Shown here: one piece after another, positions 55,823-63,258 of the stretch
Numbering within the stretch: position 1 is the first letter of the stretch
Layout: the number at the start of each line of letters is the position of its first letter
Source of the DNA: Azospirillum brasilense
GTDB taxonomy: Bacteria > Pseudomonadota > Alphaproteobacteria > Azospirillales > Azospirillaceae
Assembly (NCBI RefSeq): GCF_022023855.1
Contig: NZ_CP059451.1
Span: 620,001 to 684,000, forward strand
DNA length: 64,000 nucleotides
Reading direction: 5' to 3'
Notes under the pieces: generated by a model
Told to the model about the DNA's origin: nothing
Databases searched by the model: none
The model's input: only the letters and a program-made list of their open reading frames with translations
Made by a program: the position numbers and the translations under genes

Positions 55823-55907
55823 GCCCCCACCCCAACCCCTCCCCCGCTTCGCAGGGGAGGGGACGAACTCCCTCCCCCGCCCAGCGGGGGAGGGCCGGGG
55901 TGGGGGC
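55823..55907. repeat. Composite GC-rich palindromic repeat between nosZ and nosD
   Basis: Outer arms GCCCCCACCCC (55823-55833) and GGGGTGGGGGC (55897-55907) enclose two inner hairpins, CCCCTCCCCCGC...GGGGAGGGG and CCTCCCCCGC...GCGGGGGAGG. It fills most of the 123-bp spacer. Confidence 0.65.
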
Positions 55908-55935
55908 AATGGTCTTCGATTGCAGGATTTCGTAG

Positions 55936-57303
55936 ATGCCCCACCACTCTCCACTCCCCCTCCTCGCCGTGGCGCTCGCCTTCGCCGCCGGGACAGCCTG
56001 CGCCGCCACGGTGACGGTGGCGCCGGGCGGGCTGGACGGTGCGCTCGCCGCGGCGGCGCCCGGCGACACGCTCGTCCTCGCCTCCGGCACGCACCCCGGC
56101 CCCGTCGTGGTCCGCAAGCCGGTCACGCTGCTCGGCGAGCCGGGCGCCGTCATCGACGGGGGAGGGGAGGGGAACGCCGTGACGGTCTTCGCCCCCGACG
56201 TGACCGTGCGGAATGTCGAGGTCCGCAATTCCGGCATCAGCCTGTCCGAGCAGAACACCGGAATCTTCCTGGGCAAGGAGGCGCACCGCGGCGTGATCGA
56301 GGGCAACCGGCTGCGCGACAACCTGATCGGCATCTATGTCTGGGGCGCCCACGATGTGATGGTCCAGCGCAACGACGTCATCGGTCGCACGGACCTGCGC
56401 CTGTCCGAACGCGGCAACGGCATCCAGCTGTGGAACGCGCCGGGCACGCAGGTGGTGGACAACCACGTCCAGGACGGGCGCGACGGCATCTTCACCACGA
56501 CGTCGAAGAAGAACCTGTTCGCCCGCAACCGGTTCGAGCGGGTGCGCTTCGCCGTCCATTACATGTACACGAACGATTCCGAGGTGTCGGACAATGTCTC
56601 GGTCGGCAACCATGTCGGCTACGCGATCATGTATTCCAACAACCTCGTGATCCGGAACAACCGCTCGCAGGGCGACCGGGAGCATGGGCTGCTGCTGAAC
56701 TACGCCAACAGCGCGCTCATTGAAGGCAACGTGATCGACGGTCCCCTGTCGCCCGAACAGGCGGCGCCGGTGGAGGTGGCCGCCGACAAGGACATGCCGG
56801 TGGCGACCGACGGCCCGGTGGAGGGCCAGCGCACCGGCACCTGGAAATGCGTCTTCATCTACAACGCCAACAAGAACCGCTTCACCGGCAACCGGTTCGA
56901 GGGCTGCGAGATCGGCGTGCACTTCACCGCGGGGTCAGAGCGCAACACCCTGACCGGCAACGCCTTCATCGGCAACCGCACCCAGGTCAAGTATGTCGGG
57001 ACGCGCCACCTCGACTGGTCGGAGAAGGGACGCGGCAACTACTGGTCCGACAACGCCGCCTTCGACCTGAACGGCGACGGCGTCGCCGACGAGGCTTACC
57101 GCCCCAACGACGTCGTGGACCGTGTGATGTGGGCCTATCCGGCGGCGAAGCTGCTGATGAACAGCCCCGGCGTGCAGGTGATCCGCTGGGCGCAGAAGCA
57201 GTTCCCGGCGCTGCACCCCGGCGGCGTGATCGACAGCGCCCCTTTGATGAGCCCGCCGCCGTCTCCGGCGCTGCGCCAAACGGCGGAAAGGAACGCCCAA
57301 TGA
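55936..57303 (+). CDS. nosD: NosD, periplasmic parallel beta-helix copper-maturation protein
   Basis: 455 aa. Signal peptide (PLPLLAVALAFAAGTACA), then many right-handed beta-helix repeats (NVEVRNSGISLSEQNTGIFLG, NRLRDNLIGIYVWGAHD, NHVGYAIMYSNNLVIRNNRSQG). Needed with NosFY for CuZ assembly. The stop overlaps nosF as ATGA. ATG has AGGA at 8 bases. Confidence 0.95.
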   Translation: MPHHSPLPLLAVALAFAAGTACAATVTVAPGGLDGALAAAAPGDTLVLASGTHPGPVVVRKPVTLLGEPGAVIDGGGEGNAVTVFAPDVTVRNVEVRNSGISLSEQNTGIFLGKEAHRGVIEGNRLRDNLIGIYVWGAHDVMVQRNDVIGRTDLRLSERGNGIQLWNAPGTQVVDNHVQDGRDGIFTTTSKKNLFARNRFERVRFAVHYMYTNDSEVSDNVSVGNHVGYAIMYSNNLVIRNNRSQGDREHGLLLNYANSALIEGNVIDGPLSPEQAAPVEVAADKDMPVATDGPVEGQRTGTWKCVFIYNANKNRFTGNRFEGCEIGVHFTAGSERNTLTGNAFIGNRTQVKYVGTRHLDWSEKGRGNYWSDNAAFDLNGDGVADEAYRPNDVVDRVMWAYPAAKLLMNSPGVQVIRWAQKQFPALHPGGVIDSAPLMSPPPSPALRQTAERNAQ

Positions 57304-58169
57304 CCGACACACCGACCATCCGTGTGGAGGGAGTCTCCAAGCGCTACGGCGACGCCTTCGCCGTGCGCGAGGTGGATCTGGACCTCGCCGCCGGAGAATG
57401 CGTGGCCATGGTCGGCCACAACGGCGCCGGCAAGAGCTCGCTGATCAAGCTGATGCTCGGGCTGACCACGCCGACCGCCGGCGGAATCCGCGTGCTGGGC
57501 GGCGACCCGGCGAGCGCCTCCGCCTCCCACATCCGCCGGCAGGTCGGCTTCCTGCCGGAAAGCGTCGCCTTCCACCCCAGCATGACCGGGCGCGAGACGC
57601 TGGACTTCTACGCCCGGCTGAAGCGGGTGCCGCGCGACGGCAACGACGCGCTGTTCGAGCGGGTGGGGCTGGAGCCCGCCGCGGTGAAGCGCCGCGTCGG
57701 CACCTATTCGAAGGGCATGCGGCAGCGGCTGGCGCTGGCCCAGGCGCTGCTCGGCGGGCCGAAGGTGCTGTTCCTCGACGAACCGACGACCGGCCTCGAC
57801 CCGGCGCTGCGCCAGAGCTTCTACGAGATCGTGCGGGACCTGCGCGACGCCGGCACCACCGTCCTGCTGTGCAGCCACGCCCTGACCGAGCTGGAGGGAC
57901 AGGCCGACCGCGTCGTGGTGATGAACCGCGGGCGCAAGGTCGCCGACGGCTCGCTCGCCACTTTGCGCGGGCTGGCCCAGCTGCCGGTGCGCATCCGCCT
58001 GACCCTGCCGTCCGGAGAGGTCGTGGAGACCGCCTGCGCCAACGACGACAAGGTGGCGACGCTCCGCCAGATCGCCTGCGAAGGACCGGAACTCGCCGAC
58101 ATCGAGGTCGTCCAGCCGAGCCTGGACGAGATGTACGCCCACTTCCTGCGCCGGGAGGCTGCGGAATGA
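57300..58169 (+). CDS. nosF: NosF, ABC ATPase for NosZ copper-site maturation
   Basis: 289 aa. Walker A GHNGAGKSSLIKLMLGL, signature YSKGMRQRLALAQALL, Walker B VLFLDEPTTGLDP, switch His LLCSHALTEL. Energises NosY, linked to NosD, to deliver sulfur for the CuZ centre. Overlaps both neighbours by 4 bp. Confidence 0.95.
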   Translation: MTDTPTIRVEGVSKRYGDAFAVREVDLDLAAGECVAMVGHNGAGKSSLIKLMLGLTTPTAGGIRVLGGDPASASASHIRRQVGFLPESVAFHPSMTGRETLDFYARLKRVPRDGNDALFERVGLEPAAVKRRVGTYSKGMRQRLALAQALLGGPKVLFLDEPTTGLDPALRQSFYEIVRDLRDAGTTVLLCSHALTELEGQADRVVVMNRGRKVADGSLATLRGLAQLPVRIRLTLPSGEVVETACANDDKVATLRQIACEGPELADIEVVQPSLDEMYAHFLRREAAE

Positions 58170-58996
58170 ACACGCTTCTGACGATCGCCGCCAAGGAGGT
58201 GCGCGACGGCCTGCGCAACCGCTGGGTCGTCGCCACCACGCTGTTGATGGCGGCGCTGGCGCTGACGCTGAGCTTCCTGGGGGCCGCCCCGACCGGCACG
58301 GTCGGCGTCGGCCGGGTGGAGGTGACCATCGTCAGCCTGTCCAGCCTGACCATCTTCCTGCTGCCGCTGATCGCGCTGCTGCTGTCCTTCGACGCGGTGG
58401 TGGGCGAGATCGACCGCGGCACCATGACCCTGCTGCTGTCCTACCCGGTGGCGCGCTGGCAGGTGCTGATCGGCAAGTTCCTCGGCCACGCCGCGATCAT
58501 CGCCTTCGCAACCGTGCTGGGCTATGGCGCCGCCGGGGTGGCGCTGGCGATGAGCGGGACCGAGATCGGGCCGGAGAGCTGGCGCGCCTTCGCCGCCATG
58601 ATCGGGTCGAGCGTCCTGCTGGGTGCGGCCTTCACGGCCATGGGCTATCTCGCCTCCACGCTGGTCCGCGATCGCGGCACGGCGGCGGGCATCGCCGTGG
58701 CGATCTGGCTGGTTCTGGTCCTGCTCTACGACATGGCGCTGCTGGGGCTGCTGGTGGCCGACGGCGGCAAGACGGTGAACGCCGGCCTGCTGAACGGGCT
58801 GCTGCTCGCCAACCCGGCGGACGCCTTCCGCCTCTTCAACCTGACCGGTTTCAAGAGCGTCAGCCAGTTCGCCGGCACCGCCGGGCTGGCCGCGCAGGTG
58901 CAGGTGTCGGCCTCCGTCCTGCTGGCCGTGCTGGCCGGCTGGGTCGCCGCACCGCTGGCGCTGGCCGCCGTCCTCTTTTCCAGAAGGCAGATCTGA
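58166..58996 (+). CDS. nosY: NosY, ABC permease for NosZ maturation
   Basis: 276 aa with six membrane helices and the ABC-2 pattern (IAAKEVRDGLRNRWVVATTLLMAALALTLSFLG at the start, EIDRGTMTLLLSYPVARWQVLIGKFLG). Works with NosF and NosD. Its stop overlaps the nosL ATG. Confidence 0.94.
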   Translation: MNTLLTIAAKEVRDGLRNRWVVATTLLMAALALTLSFLGAAPTGTVGVGRVEVTIVSLSSLTIFLLPLIALLLSFDAVVGEIDRGTMTLLLSYPVARWQVLIGKFLGHAAIIAFATVLGYGAAGVALAMSGTEIGPESWRAFAAMIGSSVLLGAAFTAMGYLASTLVRDRGTAAGIAVAIWLVLVLLYDMALLGLLVADGGKTVNAGLLNGLLLANPADAFRLFNLTGFKSVSQFAGTAGLAAQVQVSASVLLAVLAGWVAAPLALAAVLFSRRQI

Positions 58997-59595
58997 TGAA
59001 CATCTCCCTGAGAGCCACGCTGCTGGCCGCCTGCCTGCTGCTGCCGCTGTCCGCCTGCCAGCAGCAGAAGGCGGAGACCGCCCCACCACCACCCGTCGCC
59101 ATCACCGCCGACGCGATCGGCCATTACTGCGGCATGAACCTCGCCGACCATCCCGGCCCGAAGGGGCAGATCCTGGTCGGTGGGCGCGACCGTCCGATCT
59201 GGCTGTCCTCCGTCCGCGACACCTTCGCCTTCACCATGCTGCCGGAGGAGGCGAAGGACGTCCGCGCCATCTACGTCACCGACGTCGGCCAGGCCGCCGA
59301 CCCGCGCAAGCCCGACCTGACCGTCTGGATCGAGGCGCGCAAGGCCTGGTACGTGGTGGGCAGCCGCGAGCGCGGCGGCATGGGCGAGGCCGAGCCTTTC
59401 CCCTTCGGCGACGAGGCCGCCGCCCGCCGCTTCGCCGCCGACAACGGCGGCACGATCAAGCGCTTCGCCGAGGTGACCGAGGACGAGATCCTCCACCCCA
59501 CGCTTCCCTCCGAACAGACCGCCGCCGACGAGCCTGCGGAGCAGGGCGGCAATCATGGCGGCGGTCACGGCGCCGGGCATGGAGGCACGCCATGA
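58996..59595 (+). CDS. nosL: NosL, copper-chaperone lipoprotein
   Basis: 199 aa. Lipoprotein signal with lipobox LSAC (Cys about 21) and the Cu(I)-binding segment HYCGMNLADHPGPKGQI. A His/Gly-rich C-terminal tail (NHGGGHGAGHGG) may add metal affinity. Supplies Cu to NosZ. Overlaps nosX by 4 bp. Confidence 0.95.
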   Translation: MNISLRATLLAACLLLPLSACQQQKAETAPPPPVAITADAIGHYCGMNLADHPGPKGQILVGGRDRPIWLSSVRDTFAFTMLPEEAKDVRAIYVTDVGQAADPRKPDLTVWIEARKAWYVVGSRERGGMGEAEPFPFGDEAAARRFAADNGGTIKRFAEVTEDEILHPTLPSEQTAADEPAEQGGNHGGGHGAGHGGTP

Positions 59596-60578
59596 CCACC
59601 CGCCGCCGCTTTCTCGGCATCGCCGCGGTGGCCGCCGGGCTGGCGCTGCTGCCGGGCGGCCTCCGGGCGGCGGGCGTGCCGGTGCGGACGTGGCGCGGCG
59701 TCGCTCTGGGGGCGGATTCCGTCCTCCAGCTGGCGCACCCGGACCCCGCCGAGGCCGATCGCCTGATCGCCCTGTGCCTGGAGGAGGTCGCGCGGCTGGA
59801 GCGGGTCTTCAGCCTCTACCGGGCGGATTCGGCGCTGGCCCGCCTGAACCGCGACGGTGTGCTGGACGCACCCCCCGCCGATCTCGTCCGGCTGCTGTCC
59901 GAAGCCGCGGCCTTCAGCCGCCGCACCGATGGTGCCTTCGACCCGACCGTGCAGCCGCTGTGGCAGCTCTACGCCGGCCATTTCGCCCGCCCCGGCGCCG
60001 ATCCCGCCGGCCCGCCGGAGGCCGTCCTTCGCGCGGCCAGGAACTTGGTCGATCACCGCAAGCTCCGCGTCGAACCGGGCCGCGTCGCCTTTGCCGCGCG
60101 CGGCATGGCGGTGACGCTGAACGGCATCGCCCAGGGCTACGTCACCGACCGCGTGTCCGAGCGCCTGCGGGCGGAGGGCATGACCGACGTGCTGGTCGAT
60201 CTGGGGGAGATCCGCGCGCTCGGCCATCACCCCTCGGGCCGTCCCTGGTCGGTCGGCCTCGCCGATCCGCTCGCGGAAGGCCGCAACGCCGACACGCTGG
60301 AGATCGCGGACCGGGCGGTGGCGACGTCGGGCGGCTACGGCACGCCTTTCGATCCCGCCGGGCGCTTCACCCACCTGTTCGACCCGGCGACGGGCGGCTG
60401 CGCGCGGGAGTGGCTGGCGGTCACAGTGCTCGCCCCTGACGCCACCACCGCCGACGCCCTGTCCACCGCCCTGTCGGTCGCACCGGAAGCGCGGGCCGCC
60501 GTCCTCCTCGACCGTTTTCCGGGCACCGCCGCCCGCCTCACCCGCCGCGACGGCAGCGTCCTCGCGCTGCGCGCCTGA
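59592..60578 (+). CDS. nosX: NosX, ApbE-family FAD:protein FMN transferase
   Basis: 328 aa with a Tat-type signal (TTRRRFLGIAAVAAGLALLPGG). ApbE motifs: VSLY-like FSLYRADSALARLNRDG, GIAQGYVTDRV, VDLGEIRALG and HLFDPATGG. Attaches FMN to NosR (Thr of SGAT), enabling electron flow to NosZ. Coupled to nosL by overlap. Confidence 0.94.
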   Translation: MTTRRRFLGIAAVAAGLALLPGGLRAAGVPVRTWRGVALGADSVLQLAHPDPAEADRLIALCLEEVARLERVFSLYRADSALARLNRDGVLDAPPADLVRLLSEAAAFSRRTDGAFDPTVQPLWQLYAGHFARPGADPAGPPEAVLRAARNLVDHRKLRVEPGRVAFAARGMAVTLNGIAQGYVTDRVSERLRAEGMTDVLVDLGEIRALGHHPSGRPWSVGLADPLAEGRNADTLEIADRAVATSGGYGTPFDPAGRFTHLFDPATGGCAREWLAVTVLAPDATTADALSTALSVAPEARAAVLLDRFPGTAARLTRRDGSVLALRA

Positions 60579-60605
60579 CCGTCCTTCACCCAGGAGACCA
60601 TCGTC

Positions 60606-60818
60606 ATGGGAAGTTTCAGCCTGATGCACTGGGCCATCGTCCTGCTGCTCGTCCTGCTGCTGTTCGGGGCGGGCAAGCTGCCCAAGGTCATGGGCGACCT
60701 CGCCAAGGGCGTGAAGTCTTTCAAGGCCGGCCTGAAGGACGACGAGTCCGACGCTGCCCCGGTTCTGGTCACCCCGGTTCACGTTGGGGCGTCGCGCAAG
60801 CCCGCCTCCGAAGCCTGA
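60606..60818 (+). CDS. tatA: TatA/TatE-like twin-arginine translocase subunit
   Basis: 70 aa: one N-terminal membrane helix (HWAIVLLLVLLLFGAGKLP) with the FGAGKLP hinge, then an amphipathic helix (KVMGDLAKGVKSFKAGL) and short tail. It lies in the nos operon after nosX; NosZ and NosX both carry Tat signals, so it probably boosts their export. Confidence 0.92.
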   Translation: MGSFSLMHWAIVLLLVLLLFGAGKLPKVMGDLAKGVKSFKAGLKDDESDAAPVLVTPVHVGASRKPASEA

Positions 60819-60840
60819 CCATGACACCAGAGCCGGGACG

Positions 60841-61557
60841 ATGAAACAGGGCGCCCTGACGCTGATGCGCGACCTCCCGCTGTTCGAGGGGGTCGCCAAC
60901 GAGACCTTGGAGGCGTTGACCTACGGGGCGCTTCTCCAGTGGTTCCCCCGCGAGACACGGCTGTTCGCGGAGGGCGAGATTCCCGACTTCCTGCACATCC
61001 TCGTGGAGGGCACGGCGATGCTGGCCGGCTGCGACGAGGCAGGGCAGGAGACGGTGATCGACATCGTGCGCCCCGGCGATTGCTTCGTGCCGGCGGCGGT
61101 GCTGGCCGACGCGCCATACCTGATGTCGGCGCGGACGCTGGAATCGTCGCGGATTCTCATGCTGGCCGCTCCCGTCCTGCGCGTGCAGGTCGCCCGCGAC
61201 CACGCGCTGGCTCTGCGGGTGATGAGCACGCTGGTCGGGCAGTGCCGCGGGCTGGTGCGCGAGGTCAAGAATCTGAAGCTGCGCACGACGACCCAGCGGC
61301 TCGCCGCCTTCATCCTGTCGCAGGTCGATCCGTCGCCTCAGGACGAGGCGGAGGATGGCGCGACGTTCGAACTGCCGGTCAGCAAGCGTGTGCTGGCCAG
61401 CCGCCTCGGCATGACGCCGGAACAGCTGTCCCGCACCTTCACCAAGCTCTCCCCACACCAGCTCCACGTCACCGGCAACACCGTCCGGGTGCGGTCGGTC
61501 GAGCAACTGCGACGGCATTGCAACGTCGGCCATCCCAACGGTCATCACACCTCATGA
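60841..61557 (+). CDS. Crp/Fnr-family regulator (DNR/NnrR type)
   Basis: 238 aa. Cyclic-nucleotide-binding-like sensor domain (LPLFEGVANETLEALTYGALLQWFPRETRLFAEGE, GDCFVPAAVL) and Crp-type HTH (LPVSKRVLASRLGMTPEQLSRTFTKL). It lacks an N-terminal cluster of Cys, so it is not an Fe-S FNR; a heme-based NO sensor like DNR is more likely. The E-LSR recognition helix fits TTGAY-N4-RTCAA sites, four of which lie in this window. ATG 60841 follows tatA by 22 bp. Confidence 0.9.
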   Translation: MKQGALTLMRDLPLFEGVANETLEALTYGALLQWFPRETRLFAEGEIPDFLHILVEGTAMLAGCDEAGQETVIDIVRPGDCFVPAAVLADAPYLMSARTLESSRILMLAAPVLRVQVARDHALALRVMSTLVGQCRGLVREVKNLKLRTTTQRLAAFILSQVDPSPQDEAEDGATFELPVSKRVLASRLGMTPEQLSRTFTKLSPHQLHVTGNTVRVRSVEQLRRHCNVGHPNGHHTS

Positions 61558-61585
61558 TTCAGCCAAGGCGGAGCGGGGCCTGACG

Positions 61586-62632
61586 GTGCCGTTCCGTCCC
61601 TTTTTTCTGCTGACCGCCCTGGACGCGCAGCTCGCGGTGGGGCTGTGGGTGCCGGTCCTGCTGGGGTGGGACGTGTCCGGCGTGATCGCCGACCCGACGG
61701 GGTGGCACGGGCGGGCGCTGCTGTTCGGCACATTGCCGGCGATGATGGCGGGATTCCTGCGCACCGCCCTGCCGCGCTGGACCGGGCGGCCGCTGGTCGG
61801 CGTGCGCCTCTGGCCGCTTTTGGTGCCTCTCTGGCTGGCGGGACGGGCGCTGTCGCCCTGGGTGGCCAGCGCGCACGCGCCGTTCCTTGCCGCGCTGGCC
61901 CTTCTCGTGACCCTGCAGGTCGCCGCCGCGCGGGACGGGCGCAACGCCGTTGTCGCGGCCCTGGCCGGAGCGCTGGCCGGGGCCGCGCTGTGCGACGCCG
62001 TCCCGTCCGCCTTGGCGCTGTCGCTCGGGCTGGTCATGGTGCTGGGCGGCCGCATCGCGCCGAGCCTGACCGCCACCCATCTGGGCCTGCCCAGCAAGGC
62101 GGCGCTGTTCACCGAGCGCCCTTGGTTTGAGCGTGCCGCCGCCTTGTCCGCGGCCTGCGCGCTGGCCGTCTGGCTGGCCGAACCAAGTTCTGGAACGACG
62201 GCCGCTGCAAGCCTTCTCGCCGCGCTGACGCAGACGGCCCGGATGGTCCAATGGCGGGGCTGGCGGACGCTCGACCGGCCATCGGTCCTCGCCGTGCACG
62301 CGGCTTATGCCTGTATCCCACTCGGCTTCGCCTCCGTGGCGGCGTCGCCCGGCATGACGATTCATCTCTGGACGGTCGGGGCGCTCGGGCTGATGGGCTT
62401 CGCGGTGATGTCGAGCATGATCCGCAAGCACGCCGGCAACGCCTTCGGGCGGTCGGTGGTGGTGACGGGCTGCTACGTGCTCACCGCGCTCGCCGTTGCC
62501 TTGCGCGCGGTTGCCGCGGTGGCGGGAGAGGATGGCCCACTGTGGCTGCTGGCCGCGGCCGGCGCCTGGAGCGCGGCGGCGATCCTGTTCCTGGCCGCCT
62601 TCGGCCGCCTTCTCGTCCGCGGCCGCCCTTGA
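61586..62632 (+). CDS. nnrS: NnrS-like heme-copper membrane protein
   Basis: 348 aa, about 11-12 membrane helices, starting GTG (PFRPFFLLTALDAQLAVGLWV). Typical features: HGRALLFGTLPAMMAGFLRTALPRWTG and HLWTVGALGLMGFAVMSSMIRKHAG. NnrS proteins are NO-regulated and relieve nitrosative stress. Follows the regulator by 28 bp. Slightly shorter than the usual 380-400 aa. Confidence 0.88.
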   Translation: MPFRPFFLLTALDAQLAVGLWVPVLLGWDVSGVIADPTGWHGRALLFGTLPAMMAGFLRTALPRWTGRPLVGVRLWPLLVPLWLAGRALSPWVASAHAPFLAALALLVTLQVAAARDGRNAVVAALAGALAGAALCDAVPSALALSLGLVMVLGGRIAPSLTATHLGLPSKAALFTERPWFERAAALSAACALAVWLAEPSSGTTAAASLLAALTQTARMVQWRGWRTLDRPSVLAVHAAYACIPLGFASVAASPGMTIHLWTVGALGLMGFAVMSSMIRKHAGNAFGRSVVVTGCYVLTALAVALRAVAAVAGEDGPLWLLAAAGAWSAAAILFLAAFGRLLVRGRP

Positions 62633-62634
62633 GC

Positions 62635-62669
62635 GGAAAAAAGCCCACCGGCGGAGAGCCGATGGGCTT
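62635..62669 (-). terminator. Intrinsic terminator, minus strand
   Basis: Stem AAGCCCA-x-CGGC / GCCG-x-TGGGCTT followed on the minus strand by a run of T (six, 62640-62635). It can end the predicted small RNA and transcripts from the cytochrome gene. Confidence 0.85.
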
Positions 62670-62730
62670 GAAAGGGGCAGAAAAACGGGAAGGTACTCGT
62701 CCAGCGGGGACGCAATCGATCAACGATTGT
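62635..62730 (-). ncRNA. Predicted FNR/DNR-activated small RNA (about 96 nt)
   Basis: No coding frame fits this spacer between convergent nnrS and cytochrome genes. On the minus strand, the FNR box centre at 62771.5 and TAGGAT at 62742-62737 have exactly class II geometry (box at -41.5, -10 at -12 to -7), predicting an A start at 62730. The RNA would form a 5' hairpin (CAATCG-loop-CGATTG, 62729-62713), a C/U-rich single-stranded middle (ACCTTCCCG, CCCCTTTC; possible anti-Shine-Dalgarno seeds), and the intrinsic terminator ending in U6. The layout recalls FnrS-like sRNAs. Predicted from sequence only. Confidence 0.6.
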
Positions 62731-62764
62731 GCGGTTATCCTAGCGGCTGTTTGTCCTCCCATCC

Positions 62765-62778
62765 TTGACGGCGGTCAA
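62765..62778 (-). promoter_or_regulatory. FNR/DNR-type box driving the predicted small RNA
   Basis: TTGACCGCCGTCAA on the minus strand, identical to the norC box and four further bases (GGAT) beyond it. Read in plus, it faces no gene or -10. Confidence 0.75.
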
Positions 62779-62804
62779 GCCGGCAAGAAAACGCGACGAT
62801 TTCG

Positions 62805-63174
62805 TCAGCTGTTCTTTTTCAGGAAGGCGATCAAGTCCTTGCGGGCCTGTTCGTTCTTCACGCCGGCGAAGGCCATCTTGTTGCCGGGGACGGCGCCCTT
62901 GGGGTCCGCCAGATAGGCGTCGAGCGTCGCCTCGTCCCAGGCCCCGGCGTTCTTCATGGCATCGGAATACTTGTAGGCCTCGACGGCACCGGCCTTGCGG
63001 CCGACGACGCCGTGCAGGTTGGGGCCGACGCGGTTCGGGCCGCCGGGCCTCGATGGTGTGGCAGGCCTTGCACTGGTTGAACACCTTCTCGCCGGCGGCG
63101 GCGTCCTGCGCGGCGGCAAGGCCGGGGGACGACGCGACCAGCCCGAAGGCGAGCAGGGCAAACATGCGCTTCAT
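62805..63174 (-). CDS. Class I cytochrome c (c2/c550-like), frameshifted
   Basis: About 123 residues when joined. Signal peptide MKRMFALLAFGLVASSPGLAAAQ, heme motif CKACH, and axial Met in GNKMAF, with a typical C-terminal helix (NEQARKDLIAFLKKN). The frame breaks just after CHTIEA: the coding strand has CCC at 63045-63047, and CC would give GGPNRVGPNLHGVVGRKAG, the normal continuation. ATG 63174 is preceded by GAGGAAA. A soluble periplasmic electron carrier, plausibly to NorC or NosZ. It follows ubiV by 84 bp. Confidence 0.9.
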
Positions 63175-63258
63175 AGGGGTTTCCTCGTTCAACGGACTCA
63201 AAAGTCAGCCGGGCCGCGCGGGAAGCGACGGTCCGACGGACATCGGATGGCGGATGCG

